64,000 nucleotides of DNA from Porphyromonas macacae DSM 20710 = JCM 13914 (GTDB taxonomy: Bacteria > Bacteroidota > Bacteroidia > Bacteroidales > Porphyromonadaceae). This document shows, piece after piece, positions 28,931 through 37,234 of the stretch (its first letter is position 1; each line of letters starts with the position of its first letter). A program made the translations under genes and the position numbers. The notes under the pieces are model-generated. The model was not told where the DNA came from, made no database searches, and saw only the letters and a program-made list of their open reading frames with translations. The stretch spans positions 1 through 64,000 of the forward strand of contig NZ_KB904125.1 in assembly GCF_000379945.1 (NCBI RefSeq), read 5' to 3'.

Positions 28931-30046
28931 ATGCAACTTTTTAAACTGAAAACCACAGTCCACTCTTTCGATCATTTCGGAGAGTTTGCCAAGGATTTTG
29001 AACTTGGAGCCAATGATTTGGTGATCACCCAGAGCTTCCTTTACGAGCCGTTTATGAAAGCTCTCAATCTGCCCTGCGTCTTTATTATGCAGGAGAAATA
29101 CGGTATGGGCGAGCCATCGGACGAGATGATGAATGCCATGCTTCATGATCTTAAGGGAAAGGAATACAATCGTGTAATTGCTATAGGCGGTGGTACGGTG
29201 ATCGACATTTCCAAACTTTTTGTATTGAAAGATCTGGAAAACGTAGTCGATGCTTTTGAGCGCAAGTTGCCGTTGATCAAGAGCAAGGAACTTATCATTC
29301 TTCCCACTACCTGCGGTACCGGTAGCGAGGTTACGAACATCTCTATTGCCGAAATCAAGAGCAAGCATACTAAAATGGGACTTGCCGACGATGCTATCGT
29401 GGCAGACCACGCTGTGCTTATTCCGGAGCTGATTGCCGGATTGCCCATGCGTTTCTTTGCTGCTTCGGCCATCGATGCGCTTATTCATGCTGTGGAGGCT
29501 TATGTTTCTCCAAAGAGCAATGAATATACACGCATGTTCAGCAAAGAGGCTATCGTAATGATCATGAACGTATTCTCTGCTATTGCTGCACGCGGTGCGG
29601 ATGAACGGCTGAAATACCTGCGCGAGATGGCTGTAGCCTCCAATATGGCCGGCGTGGCGTTCGGCAATGCCGGTGTGGGTGCCGTGCATGCGCTGTCTTA
29701 CCCGTTGGGCGGTAACTACCATGTGCCTCACGGCGAATCCAACTATCAATTCTTTACAGAAGTTTTCAAGAAATATTTTGCTAAAAACCCTAAGGGTCTG
29801 ATTCAAGAGGTTAATGGCATACTGGCCGATTCAATGGGTTGTCCGGTTCGAGATGTTTATGAAGAACTGGACAACCTCCTCGGTGCCTTGATGGAAAAGA
29901 AGCCTCTGCGTGCCTATGGCATGAAAGAAGAGGAGGTAAGAGGTTTCGCAGAAAATGTGCTGGTTACCCAGCAACGACTGCTGCAAAACAATTACGTGCC
30001 CTTGAGTGTGGACGAGATCGAGGAGATTTATCGAAACCTTTATTAA
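28931..30046 (+). CDS. 4hbD: NAD-dependent 4-hydroxybutyrate dehydrogenase
   Basis: Iron-containing (group III) alcohol dehydrogenase, 371 residues, reducing succinate semialdehyde to 4-hydroxybutyrate. The nucleotide-binding GGGTVIDISK and PTTCGTGSEVT segments and the metal-site region with VHALSYPLGG and VPHGESN histidines are visible. Assignment to 4-hydroxybutyrate rather than another alcohol rests on its position between the CoA-transferase and sucD and on overall likeness to the Clostridium kluyveri and Porphyromonas enzymes. Confidence 0.9.
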   Translation: MQLFKLKTTVHSFDHFGEFAKDFELGANDLVITQSFLYEPFMKALNLPCVFIMQEKYGMGEPSDEMMNAMLHDLKGKEYNRVIAIGGGTVIDISKLFVLKDLENVVDAFERKLPLIKSKELIILPTTCGTGSEVTNISIAEIKSKHTKMGLADDAIVADHAVLIPELIAGLPMRFFAASAIDALIHAVEAYVSPKSNEYTRMFSKEAIVMIMNVFSAIAARGADERLKYLREMAVASNMAGVAFGNAGVGAVHALSYPLGGNYHVPHGESNYQFFTEVFKKYFAKNPKGLIQEVNGILADSMGCPVRDVYEELDNLLGALMEKKPLRAYGMKEEEVRGFAENVLVTQQRLLQNNYVPLSVDEIEEIYRNLY

Positions 30047-30077
30047 AGCATTAACCTGATAATACGGAAATAAAGCA

Positions 30078-31433
30078 ATGGAAATTAAAGAGATGGTCGA
30101 GCTTGCCAGAAAAGCTCAGAAGATTTATCAAAATCATTACGATCAAAAAGGCGTAGACGAAATAGTACGTACTGCAGCCAAAGCTATCTATGACAATGCC
30201 GAAGTGTTGGCACGCGAAGCCGTGGATGAAACGGAAATGGGCGTATACGAGCACAAGGTGGCTAAAAACAAAAACAAATCCAAAGGTGTGTGGTACAATC
30301 TGCACGATAAAAAATCCATGGGTGTTCTTTCCATTGACGAAAGAACCGGTTTGATAGAAATAGCCAAACCAATAGGAGTCGTAGCCGGTATTACCCCGAT
30401 GACCAATCCGGTCGTTACGCCGATGAGTAAGATTATTTTTGCCCTGAAAACGCGTAATGCCATTATCATTGCTCCTCATCCCAAGGCAAAAAAATGCTCT
30501 GCTCATGCTGTTAAGCTGATTCAGGAGGCTATTGCCAAATTCCATGTACCGGAGGGTATGGTTCAGGTGGTTGAGGAACCTTCTATCGAGAAGACGCAGG
30601 AGCTTATGGCTGCTGCCGATGTTGTGGTGGCCACCGGCGGTATGGGTATGGTTAAAGCGGCTTATTCATCCGGTAAACCTTCTTACGGTGTGGGTGCCGG
30701 TAATGTGCAGGTGATCCTGGACCGCTACATCGATTTCGATGATGCTGCAGAAAAGGTTATTACCGGTCGTTCTTTCGACAACGGTATTATCTGTTCCGGC
30801 GAGCAAAGTTTCATCTATCATGAGAAAGATAAGGAAGAAGTTTTCAGGGCTTTCAGAGATCACGGCGCTTACATCTGCAACGATGAAGAAGGTGAGAAGA
30901 TTCGTCATGCTATCTTTGAAAACGGCTCTATCGCCCGCGATATAGTCGGTAAAGGTGTGGATGTGATTGCCCGTAAAGCCGGTTTCTCTGTACCTGAAGG
31001 CACTCGCGTTATTGTGGTTGAAGCCAAGGGTATCGGCCATGCCGATCTGATTTGCAAGGAGAAAATGTGTCCTGTGATGGCAGCTTTCTCTTACTCGAAT
31101 TTTGAAGAGGCTTTGGATATTGCCAAGACAAACCTGTTCCTCGAAGGCAATGGACATACGGCAGGTATCCATTCCAACAATCAGGCAAATATTATTAAAG
31201 CCGGCACCGAGATTTCCGTATCGCGTATAATCGTGAATGCACCGTGTGCTACTACGGCAGGCGGTTCCATACAGAACGGTCTGGCTGTAACCAATACTTT
31301 GGGATGCGGATCATGGGGTAATAACTCCATTTCGGAGAACTTTACCTATAAGCATCTCCTGAATATATCCAGGGTCGCACCTCTTTCTGCACGTATTCAA
31401 GTGCCGCAAGACTGTGACATCTGGTGTCTTTAA
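30078..31433 (+). CDS. sucD: CoA-acylating succinate-semialdehyde dehydrogenase
   Basis: Reduces succinyl-CoA to succinate semialdehyde with NAD(P)H, 451 residues. It is the aldehyde-dehydrogenase-fold enzyme that starts the 4-hydroxybutyrate route. The catalytic cysteine is Cys239 in NGIICSGEQSF, the same number as in the Porphyromonas gingivalis enzyme as I recall it. The glycine-rich ATGGMGMVKAAYSSGKP and the GVGAGNVQ segments are also present. It is last in the operon; a 10-bp hairpin terminator follows. Confidence 0.95.
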   Translation: MEIKEMVELARKAQKIYQNHYDQKGVDEIVRTAAKAIYDNAEVLAREAVDETEMGVYEHKVAKNKNKSKGVWYNLHDKKSMGVLSIDERTGLIEIAKPIGVVAGITPMTNPVVTPMSKIIFALKTRNAIIIAPHPKAKKCSAHAVKLIQEAIAKFHVPEGMVQVVEEPSIEKTQELMAAADVVVATGGMGMVKAAYSSGKPSYGVGAGNVQVILDRYIDFDDAAEKVITGRSFDNGIICSGEQSFIYHEKDKEEVFRAFRDHGAYICNDEEGEKIRHAIFENGSIARDIVGKGVDVIARKAGFSVPEGTRVIVVEAKGIGHADLICKEKMCPVMAAFSYSNFEEALDIAKTNLFLEGNGHTAGIHSNNQANIIKAGTEISVSRIIVNAPCATTAGGSIQNGLAVTNTLGCGSWGNNSISENFTYKHLLNISRVAPLSARIQVPQDCDIWCL

Positions 31434-31453
31434 TTCATAGCTTGTTGCTTTCT

Positions 31454-31492
31454 CCGGGGGGTGGAATTTTTTCACTTCCCGGGGTTAGTTTT
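31454..31492 (+). terminator. Rho-independent terminator after sucD
   Basis: CCGGGGGGTG (31454-31463) pairs with CACTTCCCGG (31473-31482) including two G-T pairs, followed by a T tract a few bases later. Confidence 0.75.
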
Positions 31493-31567
31493 TCACAAGA
31501 CTGCGGATTTTTTTATACCTTATAATGATTATTACATCAATTATAAACGACTTAACATAGTAACAGC

Positions 31568-33961
31568 ATGAATTACGCAGAGTTATGCATCATCAAGCGT
31601 GATGGCAAGAAGGAGGATTTCTCTTTCAGTAAAATAAAGAATGCCATAGCCAAAGCTTATGTGGCAACGGGAAAGCACGAAGACGATAAAGAAATCGCTC
31701 AAATAACTTCGAGAGTTGCCGAGCGTTTCAAATCGACTACCATTTCGGTGGAAGAAATTCAGGACATGGTCGAAGAAGAGTTGATGCGTGTGGAGCCTGA
31801 AGTGGCCAAAAAATATATCATCTATCGCGAGTGGCGTAATCGGGAACGAGAACGTAAGACGAAGATGAAACAGGTCATGGACGGTATCGTCGCCATAGAC
31901 AAGAATGATGTTAATCTGAGTAATGCCAACATGTCTGCCCATACGCCTGCGGGGCAGATGATGACTTTCGCCTCCGAAGTCACCAAAGATTATACTTTCA
32001 AGTATCTTTTATCCAAACCCGACGGAGAGGCACACCTTCTGGGTGATATTCACATTCACGACTTGGACTATTATCCCACCAAGACGACTACCTGCATCCA
32101 GTATGACCTGGGCGATCTGTATAAGCGCGGATTCCATACGAAGAACGGCAGTATTCGTCCGCCGCAGAGTATACAGAGCTTTGCCACTCTGGCCACAATT
32201 ATATTCCAGACTAACCAAAACGAACAGCATGGCGGTCAGGCTATTCCGGCTTTCGATTTTTTTATGGCTCCGGGTGTCAGGAAAACTTTCTGCAAACAGC
32301 TTGCCGGTGCTATTGTATTTTATGGTAAGATTAGTAAACAGGAAAGTCCTGACAATAAGCAGGTGCGCCGTATCATCGAGAAATGTTTGTGCTCGATAGA
32401 ACCCACGGCTGCGGAATTGTCTTTCCTTAGAGGCTGTTTGAAGGAAGAGGGTATCGATCTGAGCGAAGAGACCTTGTCGCTGCTGGTACAGCAAGCCTAT
32501 GACAATACCCGCCGGGATACTCATCAGGCCATGGAAGGATTTATACATAATCTTAACACCATGCACTCCCGTGGCGGTAATCAGGTGGTATTCAGTTCGG
32601 TCAATTACGGTACGGATACCTCACCCGAGGGGCGTATGGTCATCCGTGAATTGCTGCGTGTAACGGTAGAAGGATTGGGAAATAACGGTGAAGTGCCGGT
32701 CTTTCCCATTCAGATTTTCAAAGTCAAGGACGGCGTTTCTTACTCCGAGAGGGATATGGAGCGTGCGATGGAAAATTTTGATGCTGCCGTAGCCGGAGAA
32801 ATACCTTTTGAGGCCAGAAACTTCGATCTTCTGTTGGAGGCTTGCAGTACTACGGCCAAGGCTCTTTTCCCTAACTTTATGTTCCTCGATACGCCATACA
32901 ACAGGCATGAGTTGTGGAATATCGAAGACCCCGAGAGATATAAATACGAGGTTGCAACCATGGGTTGCCGTACTCGTGTATTTGAAAACCTTAATGGACC
33001 TAAAACTTCGTTAGGTCGTGGAAATCTTTCTTTTACAACTTTGAATATGCCCCGCCTGGCCATCGAAGCGAAGATCAAGGCGCAGCAGCTTGCTGTGGAG
33101 CGGGACAATGAGAATGAGGTGCAGCGTAAAGCCGAAGAGCTCTTCTTCGAGGGCGTGGAGCGTATGGCGCGTCTGATTGCCGAGCAGCTTAAAAGACGTT
33201 ATGACTACCAGCGCACAGCTCTGGCACGCCAATTCCCCTTTATGATGGGTAATGATGTCTGGAAGGGCGGAGGAGCGCTTAATCCGTCCGATGGAGTAGG
33301 TGATGTAATCAATAGCGGCACTTTGGGTATCGGATTTATCGGAGGCCATAATGCCATGGTTGCTCTTTACGGAGTCGGGCACGGCTCTTCCGATAAGTCA
33401 TGGCAGACTCTTTATAAGGCGGTGCAGATTATGAACGCCGTTGTGGAAGAATACAAAGAAAAATACCGGTTGAATTATTCTGTCTTGGCTACACCCGCCG
33501 AAGGGCTTTCCGGGAGGTTTACGCGTTTGGATAAGAAGCGTTATGGCGTTATTCCCGGGGTCAATGACAATGATTATTATGTAAACTCTTTCCATGTCGA
33601 TGTGAAAGAGCCGATCGGCATAGTCGATAAGATTAAGCGCGAAGCCCCTTTCCATGCCATTACACGTGGAGGACATATTACCTATGTGGAACTGGACGGA
33701 GAGGCTAAAAAGAATGTACGTGCTATTGCTAAAATTGTACGTGTGATGCACGATGAACAGATCGGATACGGGTCTATCAACCATCCGGTAGACTCTTGTT
33801 ATAACTGTGGCTATAAGGGGGTGATCTATAACAGATGCCCTATTTGCAACAGTGAGAATATTAAGCGTATGCGCCGCATCACCGGCTACCTTACGGGCGA
33901 TTTGAGTTCATGGAACTCGGCAAAACAGGCAGAAGAACGAGACCGCGTTAAACATCATTAA
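31568..33961 (+). CDS. nrdD: Anaerobic (class III) ribonucleoside-triphosphate reductase
   Basis: Glycyl-radical enzyme making deoxyribonucleotides without oxygen, 797 residues. An N-terminal ATP-cone domain (IKRDGKKEDFSFSKIKNAI) spans about residues 8-95. The catalytic barrel follows. The C-terminus has the zinc site Cys744/Cys747/Cys757/Cys760 and the radical glycine Gly773 in RRITGYLTG. The activase gene nrdG follows 41 bases downstream. No NrdR box was recognised upstream; the promoter region (31493-31567) has a TATAATG but no full Bacteroidota consensus. Confidence 0.96.
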   Translation: MNYAELCIIKRDGKKEDFSFSKIKNAIAKAYVATGKHEDDKEIAQITSRVAERFKSTTISVEEIQDMVEEELMRVEPEVAKKYIIYREWRNRERERKTKMKQVMDGIVAIDKNDVNLSNANMSAHTPAGQMMTFASEVTKDYTFKYLLSKPDGEAHLLGDIHIHDLDYYPTKTTTCIQYDLGDLYKRGFHTKNGSIRPPQSIQSFATLATIIFQTNQNEQHGGQAIPAFDFFMAPGVRKTFCKQLAGAIVFYGKISKQESPDNKQVRRIIEKCLCSIEPTAAELSFLRGCLKEEGIDLSEETLSLLVQQAYDNTRRDTHQAMEGFIHNLNTMHSRGGNQVVFSSVNYGTDTSPEGRMVIRELLRVTVEGLGNNGEVPVFPIQIFKVKDGVSYSERDMERAMENFDAAVAGEIPFEARNFDLLLEACSTTAKALFPNFMFLDTPYNRHELWNIEDPERYKYEVATMGCRTRVFENLNGPKTSLGRGNLSFTTLNMPRLAIEAKIKAQQLAVERDNENEVQRKAEELFFEGVERMARLIAEQLKRRYDYQRTALARQFPFMMGNDVWKGGGALNPSDGVGDVINSGTLGIGFIGGHNAMVALYGVGHGSSDKSWQTLYKAVQIMNAVVEEYKEKYRLNYSVLATPAEGLSGRFTRLDKKRYGVIPGVNDNDYYVNSFHVDVKEPIGIVDKIKREAPFHAITRGGHITYVELDGEAKKNVRAIAKIVRVMHDEQIGYGSINHPVDSCYNCGYKGVIYNRCPICNSENIKRMRRITGYLTGDLSSWNSAKQAEERDRVKHH

Positions 33962-34002
33962 CGCTACCTTTGCGATTCACAGGTCTTGAATCTTCTGCGT
34001 AG

Positions 34003-34482
34003 ATGAATTATTTATTTACTTATCCTGAAACGATAGTAGATGGAGATGGCATTCGCTACTCCATCTACCTGGCAGGATGCAGACATGCGTGTCCGGGATG
34101 CCACAATCCTGAAAGCTGGAATCCGCAGGCCGGATATTTGCTTACGGAGGAAGTGCTCGATGGAATGATTCGGGAAATAAATGCCAATTCCCTGCTGGAC
34201 GGTATTACTGTCAGCGGTGGAGATCCTTTTTACAATCCGAAAGAATTGCTTTGGCTGGTACAGACACTCAAAGTACGTACCGGATTGAATATCTGGTGCT
34301 ATACCGGTTATACTCTGGAGCAATTGCAGGCCTCAGAGGAGCTTCGTGCACCCTTATCTTATATCGATGTGCTGATAGATGGGCCATTCGTACAGCATCT
34401 GGCCGATCCGAGGCTGACTTACCGTGGCAGTACGAATCAAAGAATAATAAAGCTGAAAAAAGGTATAGCTGCAAACGATTAA
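34003..34482 (+). CDS. nrdG: Anaerobic ribonucleotide reductase activating protein
   Basis: Radical SAM activase of NrdD, 159 residues, a normal length. The cluster-binding CxxxCxxC is CRHACPGC near residues 26-33, followed by HNPESWN, and the SAM-binding GGDPF motif is present (TVSGGDPFYNP). It installs the glycyl radical on Gly773 of NrdD. The stop codon lies inside a hairpin that also acts as likely terminator. Confidence 0.95.
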   Translation: MNYLFTYPETIVDGDGIRYSIYLAGCRHACPGCHNPESWNPQAGYLLTEEVLDGMIREINANSLLDGITVSGGDPFYNPKELLWLVQTLKVRTGLNIWCYTGYTLEQLQASEELRAPLSYIDVLIDGPFVQHLADPRLTYRGSTNQRIIKLKKGIAAND

Positions 34483-34498
34483 TCGTTTCGCAGCTATA
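34464..34498 (+). terminator. Hairpin overlapping the nrdG stop codon
   Basis: TATAGCTGCAAACGATT pairs with AATCGTTTCGCAGCTATA with one bulged C. The TAA stop lies in the stem. Only short T runs follow, so it could be a terminator between convergent genes or an mRNA 3'-end stabiliser. Confidence 0.6.
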
Positions 34499-34585
34499 TT
34501 TCTATACGGTTATTTTTGAAAATCGGAGACACCTTTCGGATTAGTGTGCGGCCTTCCTCAAGTCATGTGGCGAAAATTTTGATTT

Positions 34586-35320
34586 CTAAGCCGGAAGGAG
34601 CGACGCATTTACAAACCGTTGTACATCTTCGGTGGCATCCGTTTCCAGCGTTTTGCTGGATCCTATCCAACTTTTCTGACCATGTCTGAGATACAGGATT
34701 TTATCGCCGATGGAACGCACGGTGTTCATGTCGTGCGTGTTCACAATCGTAGTGATTTTTTCTTCGTGTGTGATTTGTGCAAGCAACTGGTCGATTGAGA
34801 GTGAAGTCTTGGGGTCTAACCCGGAATTCGGCTCGTCGCAGAAAAGATAGCGGGGTTTCAATGCTATGGCGCGAGCTATGGCCGTTCGCTTCATCATGCC
34901 TCCGCTGATTTCGCTCGGGAATTTTCGCCCTGCATCGGCCAGTCCCACACGTTCCAGAAGTTCTTTTACCCGTTTCTTCTGGTTGGAGCGTGTTTCTTTG
35001 GAAAAAAGCTCCATCGGAAACAAGACATTTTCAAATACGTTCATGCTGTCGAACAATGCCGAACCTTGAAACAGCATACCCATTTCCTGCCGCAGTTTGC
35101 GAAGCTCTTTTTTCTCCATCTTTACGATATCCCGTCCGTCAAAAAGGATTTGTCCTTCGGTGGGGGCTATCAGGCCGATCATACTTTTCATAAACACCGT
35201 TTTGCCGGCTCCACTGCGTCCTATGATCAGGTTAACTTCTCCGGTATTGAAGGTGCAGTCAATACCTTTAAGTACATCTTTATCCTCGAAACTTTTTTTC
35301 AGGTTGATTACTTCTATCAT
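34586..35320 (-). CDS. mlaF: MlaF-type phospholipid ABC transporter ATPase
   Basis: ABC ATPase of 244 residues of the Mla/Ttg2 lipid-transport family. Walker A is GRSGAGKT, the signature is EISGGMMKRTAIARA, where the KR after GGM is typical of MlaF, and Walker B is YLFCDEPNSGLDP. It follows mlaE by 12 bases on the minus strand and should form the inner-membrane MlaEF core that moves phospholipids between membranes. No MCE protein (MlaD) is found in this window on the downstream side; nrdG is convergent. Confidence 0.9.
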   Translation of the reverse strand: MIEVINLKKSFEDKDVLKGIDCTFNTGEVNLIIGRSGAGKTVFMKSMIGLIAPTEGQILFDGRDIVKMEKKELRKLRQEMGMLFQGSALFDSMNVFENVLFPMELFSKETRSNQKKRVKELLERVGLADAGRKFPSEISGGMMKRTAIARAIALKPRYLFCDEPNSGLDPKTSLSIDQLLAQITHEEKITTIVNTHDMNTVRSIGDKILYLRHGQKSWIGSSKTLETDATEDVQRFVNASLLPA

Positions 35321-35332
35321 AAGGTTGCTGTA

Positions 35333-36079
35333 TTATCCTAGCAGGAGGTTAGTAAGAATAAGGTCGAAGAAGAGAATGAGCACACTGCTGTTTACCACGG
35401 CTTTTGTACTGGCATTACCTACTTGCAGTGCACCGCCTTTTACCGTGTAGCCGTAGTAAGCTGCCACGGAAGAGATGATAAAGGCATATACCAGCGATTT
35501 CGTAATGGAATGCCCCACAAAGGCGGGTTTGAAGAAAAGTTGGATACCGTATATATATGAGTCGGGCGGTACGCTGGGTATGAATAAACAGGCCAGATAA
35601 CCACCTAAAATACCGATAAACATGGAGAAAATGCTTAGCACCGGAATGAAAAGCATGAATGCCGTGATGCGCGGAGCCATCAGGAAGTGTGCCGAATTGA
35701 TACCCATGATTTCCATGGCATCGATTTGCTCCGTTACCCGCATCGTACCCAGTTCCGATGCCACACTCGAACCTACTTTGCCGGCAAGGATAAGACACAT
35801 GATGGTGGAAGAAAACTCCAATAAGATGATTTCCCGCGCGGTGAAACCGATTGTAAAACTCGGGATAAGCGGGTTGGTCATATTTATGGAAAGCTGGATG
35901 GTGATGACCGATCCGATAAAGAAAGAGATAATCAGTACAATGGGGAGTGAATTCACACCCAGTTTGATAATCTCTAAAATGAGTTGCTTGGCAAACATCC
36001 GTATTTTTATCGGCTTGTCCACTGCACGCAACATCAGGGTTGTGTAGTTCCCCAATGTTTCAAGGTAACGTTTAATCAT
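35333..36079 (-). CDS. mlaE: MlaE-type ABC transporter permease
   Basis: Inner-membrane permease of the MlaE family (DUF140), 248 residues with about five to six hydrophobic segments. The family's most conserved stretch, AGKVGSSVASELGTMRVTEQ followed by IDAMEIMGI, is intact. It is transcribed together with mlaF. Its promoter region overlaps that of lptB on the other strand. Confidence 0.9.
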   Translation of the reverse strand: MIKRYLETLGNYTTLMLRAVDKPIKIRMFAKQLILEIIKLGVNSLPIVLIISFFIGSVITIQLSINMTNPLIPSFTIGFTAREIILLEFSSTIMCLILAGKVGSSVASELGTMRVTEQIDAMEIMGINSAHFLMAPRITAFMLFIPVLSIFSMFIGILGGYLACLFIPSVPPDSYIYGIQLFFKPAFVGHSITKSLVYAFIISSVAAYYGYTVKGGALQVGNASTKAVVNSSVLILFFDLILTNLLLG

Positions 36080-36103
36080 TTGTCAGAGAAATCTTTATTG
36101 ACA

Positions 36104-36123
36104 CAAATATAACATTATCTTTG
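36104..36123. promoter_or_regulatory. Back-to-back -7 boxes of mlaEF and lptB
   Basis: The minus strand reads TATATTTG at 36111-36104 and the plus strand reads TATCTTTG at 36116-36123. Both fit TAnnTTTG and are only four bases apart, pointing away from each other. The matching -33 elements are weak (TTTA on minus, CTTT on plus). The two promoters probably compete for polymerase. Confidence 0.6.
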
Positions 36124-36180
36124 TAGTTATAAATTGCGAAAAAGGCTGTTATTTTAATAAAGCAGAGACATTTTCATATA

Positions 36181-36918
36181 ATGAAGCTCAGAACCGAAGA
36201 TTTGGTGAAAAAATATGGCAGGCGTACCGTGGTAAACCATGTATCCATCGAGTTGGAACAGGGTGAAATCGTGGGCCTCCTGGGGCCTAACGGAGCCGGT
36301 AAAACCACTACGTTTTATATGGCCGTGGGGCTGGTGGTACCTAATCAGGGACGCATCTTCCTTGAAGGAAAGGATATAACCCAATTACCCGTTTATCAGC
36401 GCGCCCGTTCCGGCATCGGTTATCTGCCTCAGGAAGCTTCTATTTTCCGTAAAATGTCTGTAGAGGACAATCTGCTTTCGGTTTTGGAGATGACATCACG
36501 CAATAAACAGCAGCAACAGGAGCGACTGGAAGAATTGATCAGCGAGTTTCATTTGGAGAAAGTACGGAAGAATCAGGGTAACCGCTTGAGCGGCGGTGAG
36601 CGTCGACGTGCCGAGATTGCCCGTTGTCTGGCTATTGATCCGAAGTTTATCATGCTGGATGAACCTTTTGCCGGTGTAGACCCTATTGCGGTGCAAGATA
36701 TTCAGGGCATTGTGGCAAAGCTCAAGAATAAGAATATCGGCATCCTGATCACGGACCATAATGTATATGAAACGTTGAGTATTACCGACCGTGCATATCT
36801 TCTTTTTGAAGGCAAAGTATTGTACGAAGGTACGGCAGAGCAGCTCGCTGAGAATGAAGTGGTGCGTGAGAAGTATTTGGGAAGAGACTTTAAGCTGCGC
36901 CGGCGCAGTTTTGAATAG
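36181..36918 (+). CDS. lptB: LPS export ABC transporter ATP-binding protein
   Basis: ATPase of the LptB2FG complex that extracts lipopolysaccharide from the inner membrane, 245 residues. Walker [14 protein letters not shown], signature [16 protein letters not shown], Walker [17 protein letters not shown] and switch ITDHNV are all typical of LptB rather than other ABC ATPases. It stands alone on its strand and faces away from mlaEF, so two outer-membrane lipid transport systems share one intergenic region. Confidence 0.93.
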   Translation: MKLRTEDLVKKYGRRTVVNHVSIELEQGEIVGLLGPNGAGKTTTFYMAVGLVVPNQGRIFLEGKDITQLPVYQRARSGIGYLPQEASIFRKMSVEDNLLSVLEMTSRNKQQQQERLEELISEFHLEKVRKNQGNRLSGGERRRAEIARCLAIDPKFIMLDEPFAGVDPIAVQDIQGIVAKLKNKNIGILITDHNVYETLSITDRAYLLFEGKVLYEGTAEQLAENEVVREKYLGRDFKLRRRSFE

Positions 36919-37234
36919 CATGTAATGGTGCTGTTCTTTTTATGAAATATCCCCGGGTATTTTTGATGACTTATCCCGATGTCGTCATAACCTGATCTGT
37001 TTTCTGTTACAAATTATACCAGACTGTCTCAGATTAAGTCTTGACTTTCAGCTTATCCGATACTCGCAAAATTCTTCTTAAAAACCGGTACCTCTGCCAT
37101 CTTGCCGATGCCCGGCAAAGACATGCTGTACTCTTTGTCCGGAGTACAATTCTCTTGCAGTCTGTCTCTATCGACCCGCAGTTCATGGTATCGCATTGTT
37201 TAATGTGATATCCTTCATCTCAAAACAACGTTTC
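36919..37234. other. Intergenic region between lptB and the minus-strand barrel gene
   Basis: Convergent 316-base gap. A short AAATATCC/GGTATTTT hairpin near 36944-36962 may end the lptB transcript. A 47-codon minus-strand frame near 37065-37205 (MRYHELRVDRDRL...) resembles no family I know and may be a gene relic. Nothing else is supported. Confidence 0.4.

Noticed and set aside
37065-37205. 47-codon minus-strand frame downstream of lptB as a real gene
   Set aside because: No family match by eye, no initiation signal; listed only as a possible relic within the intergenic entry.
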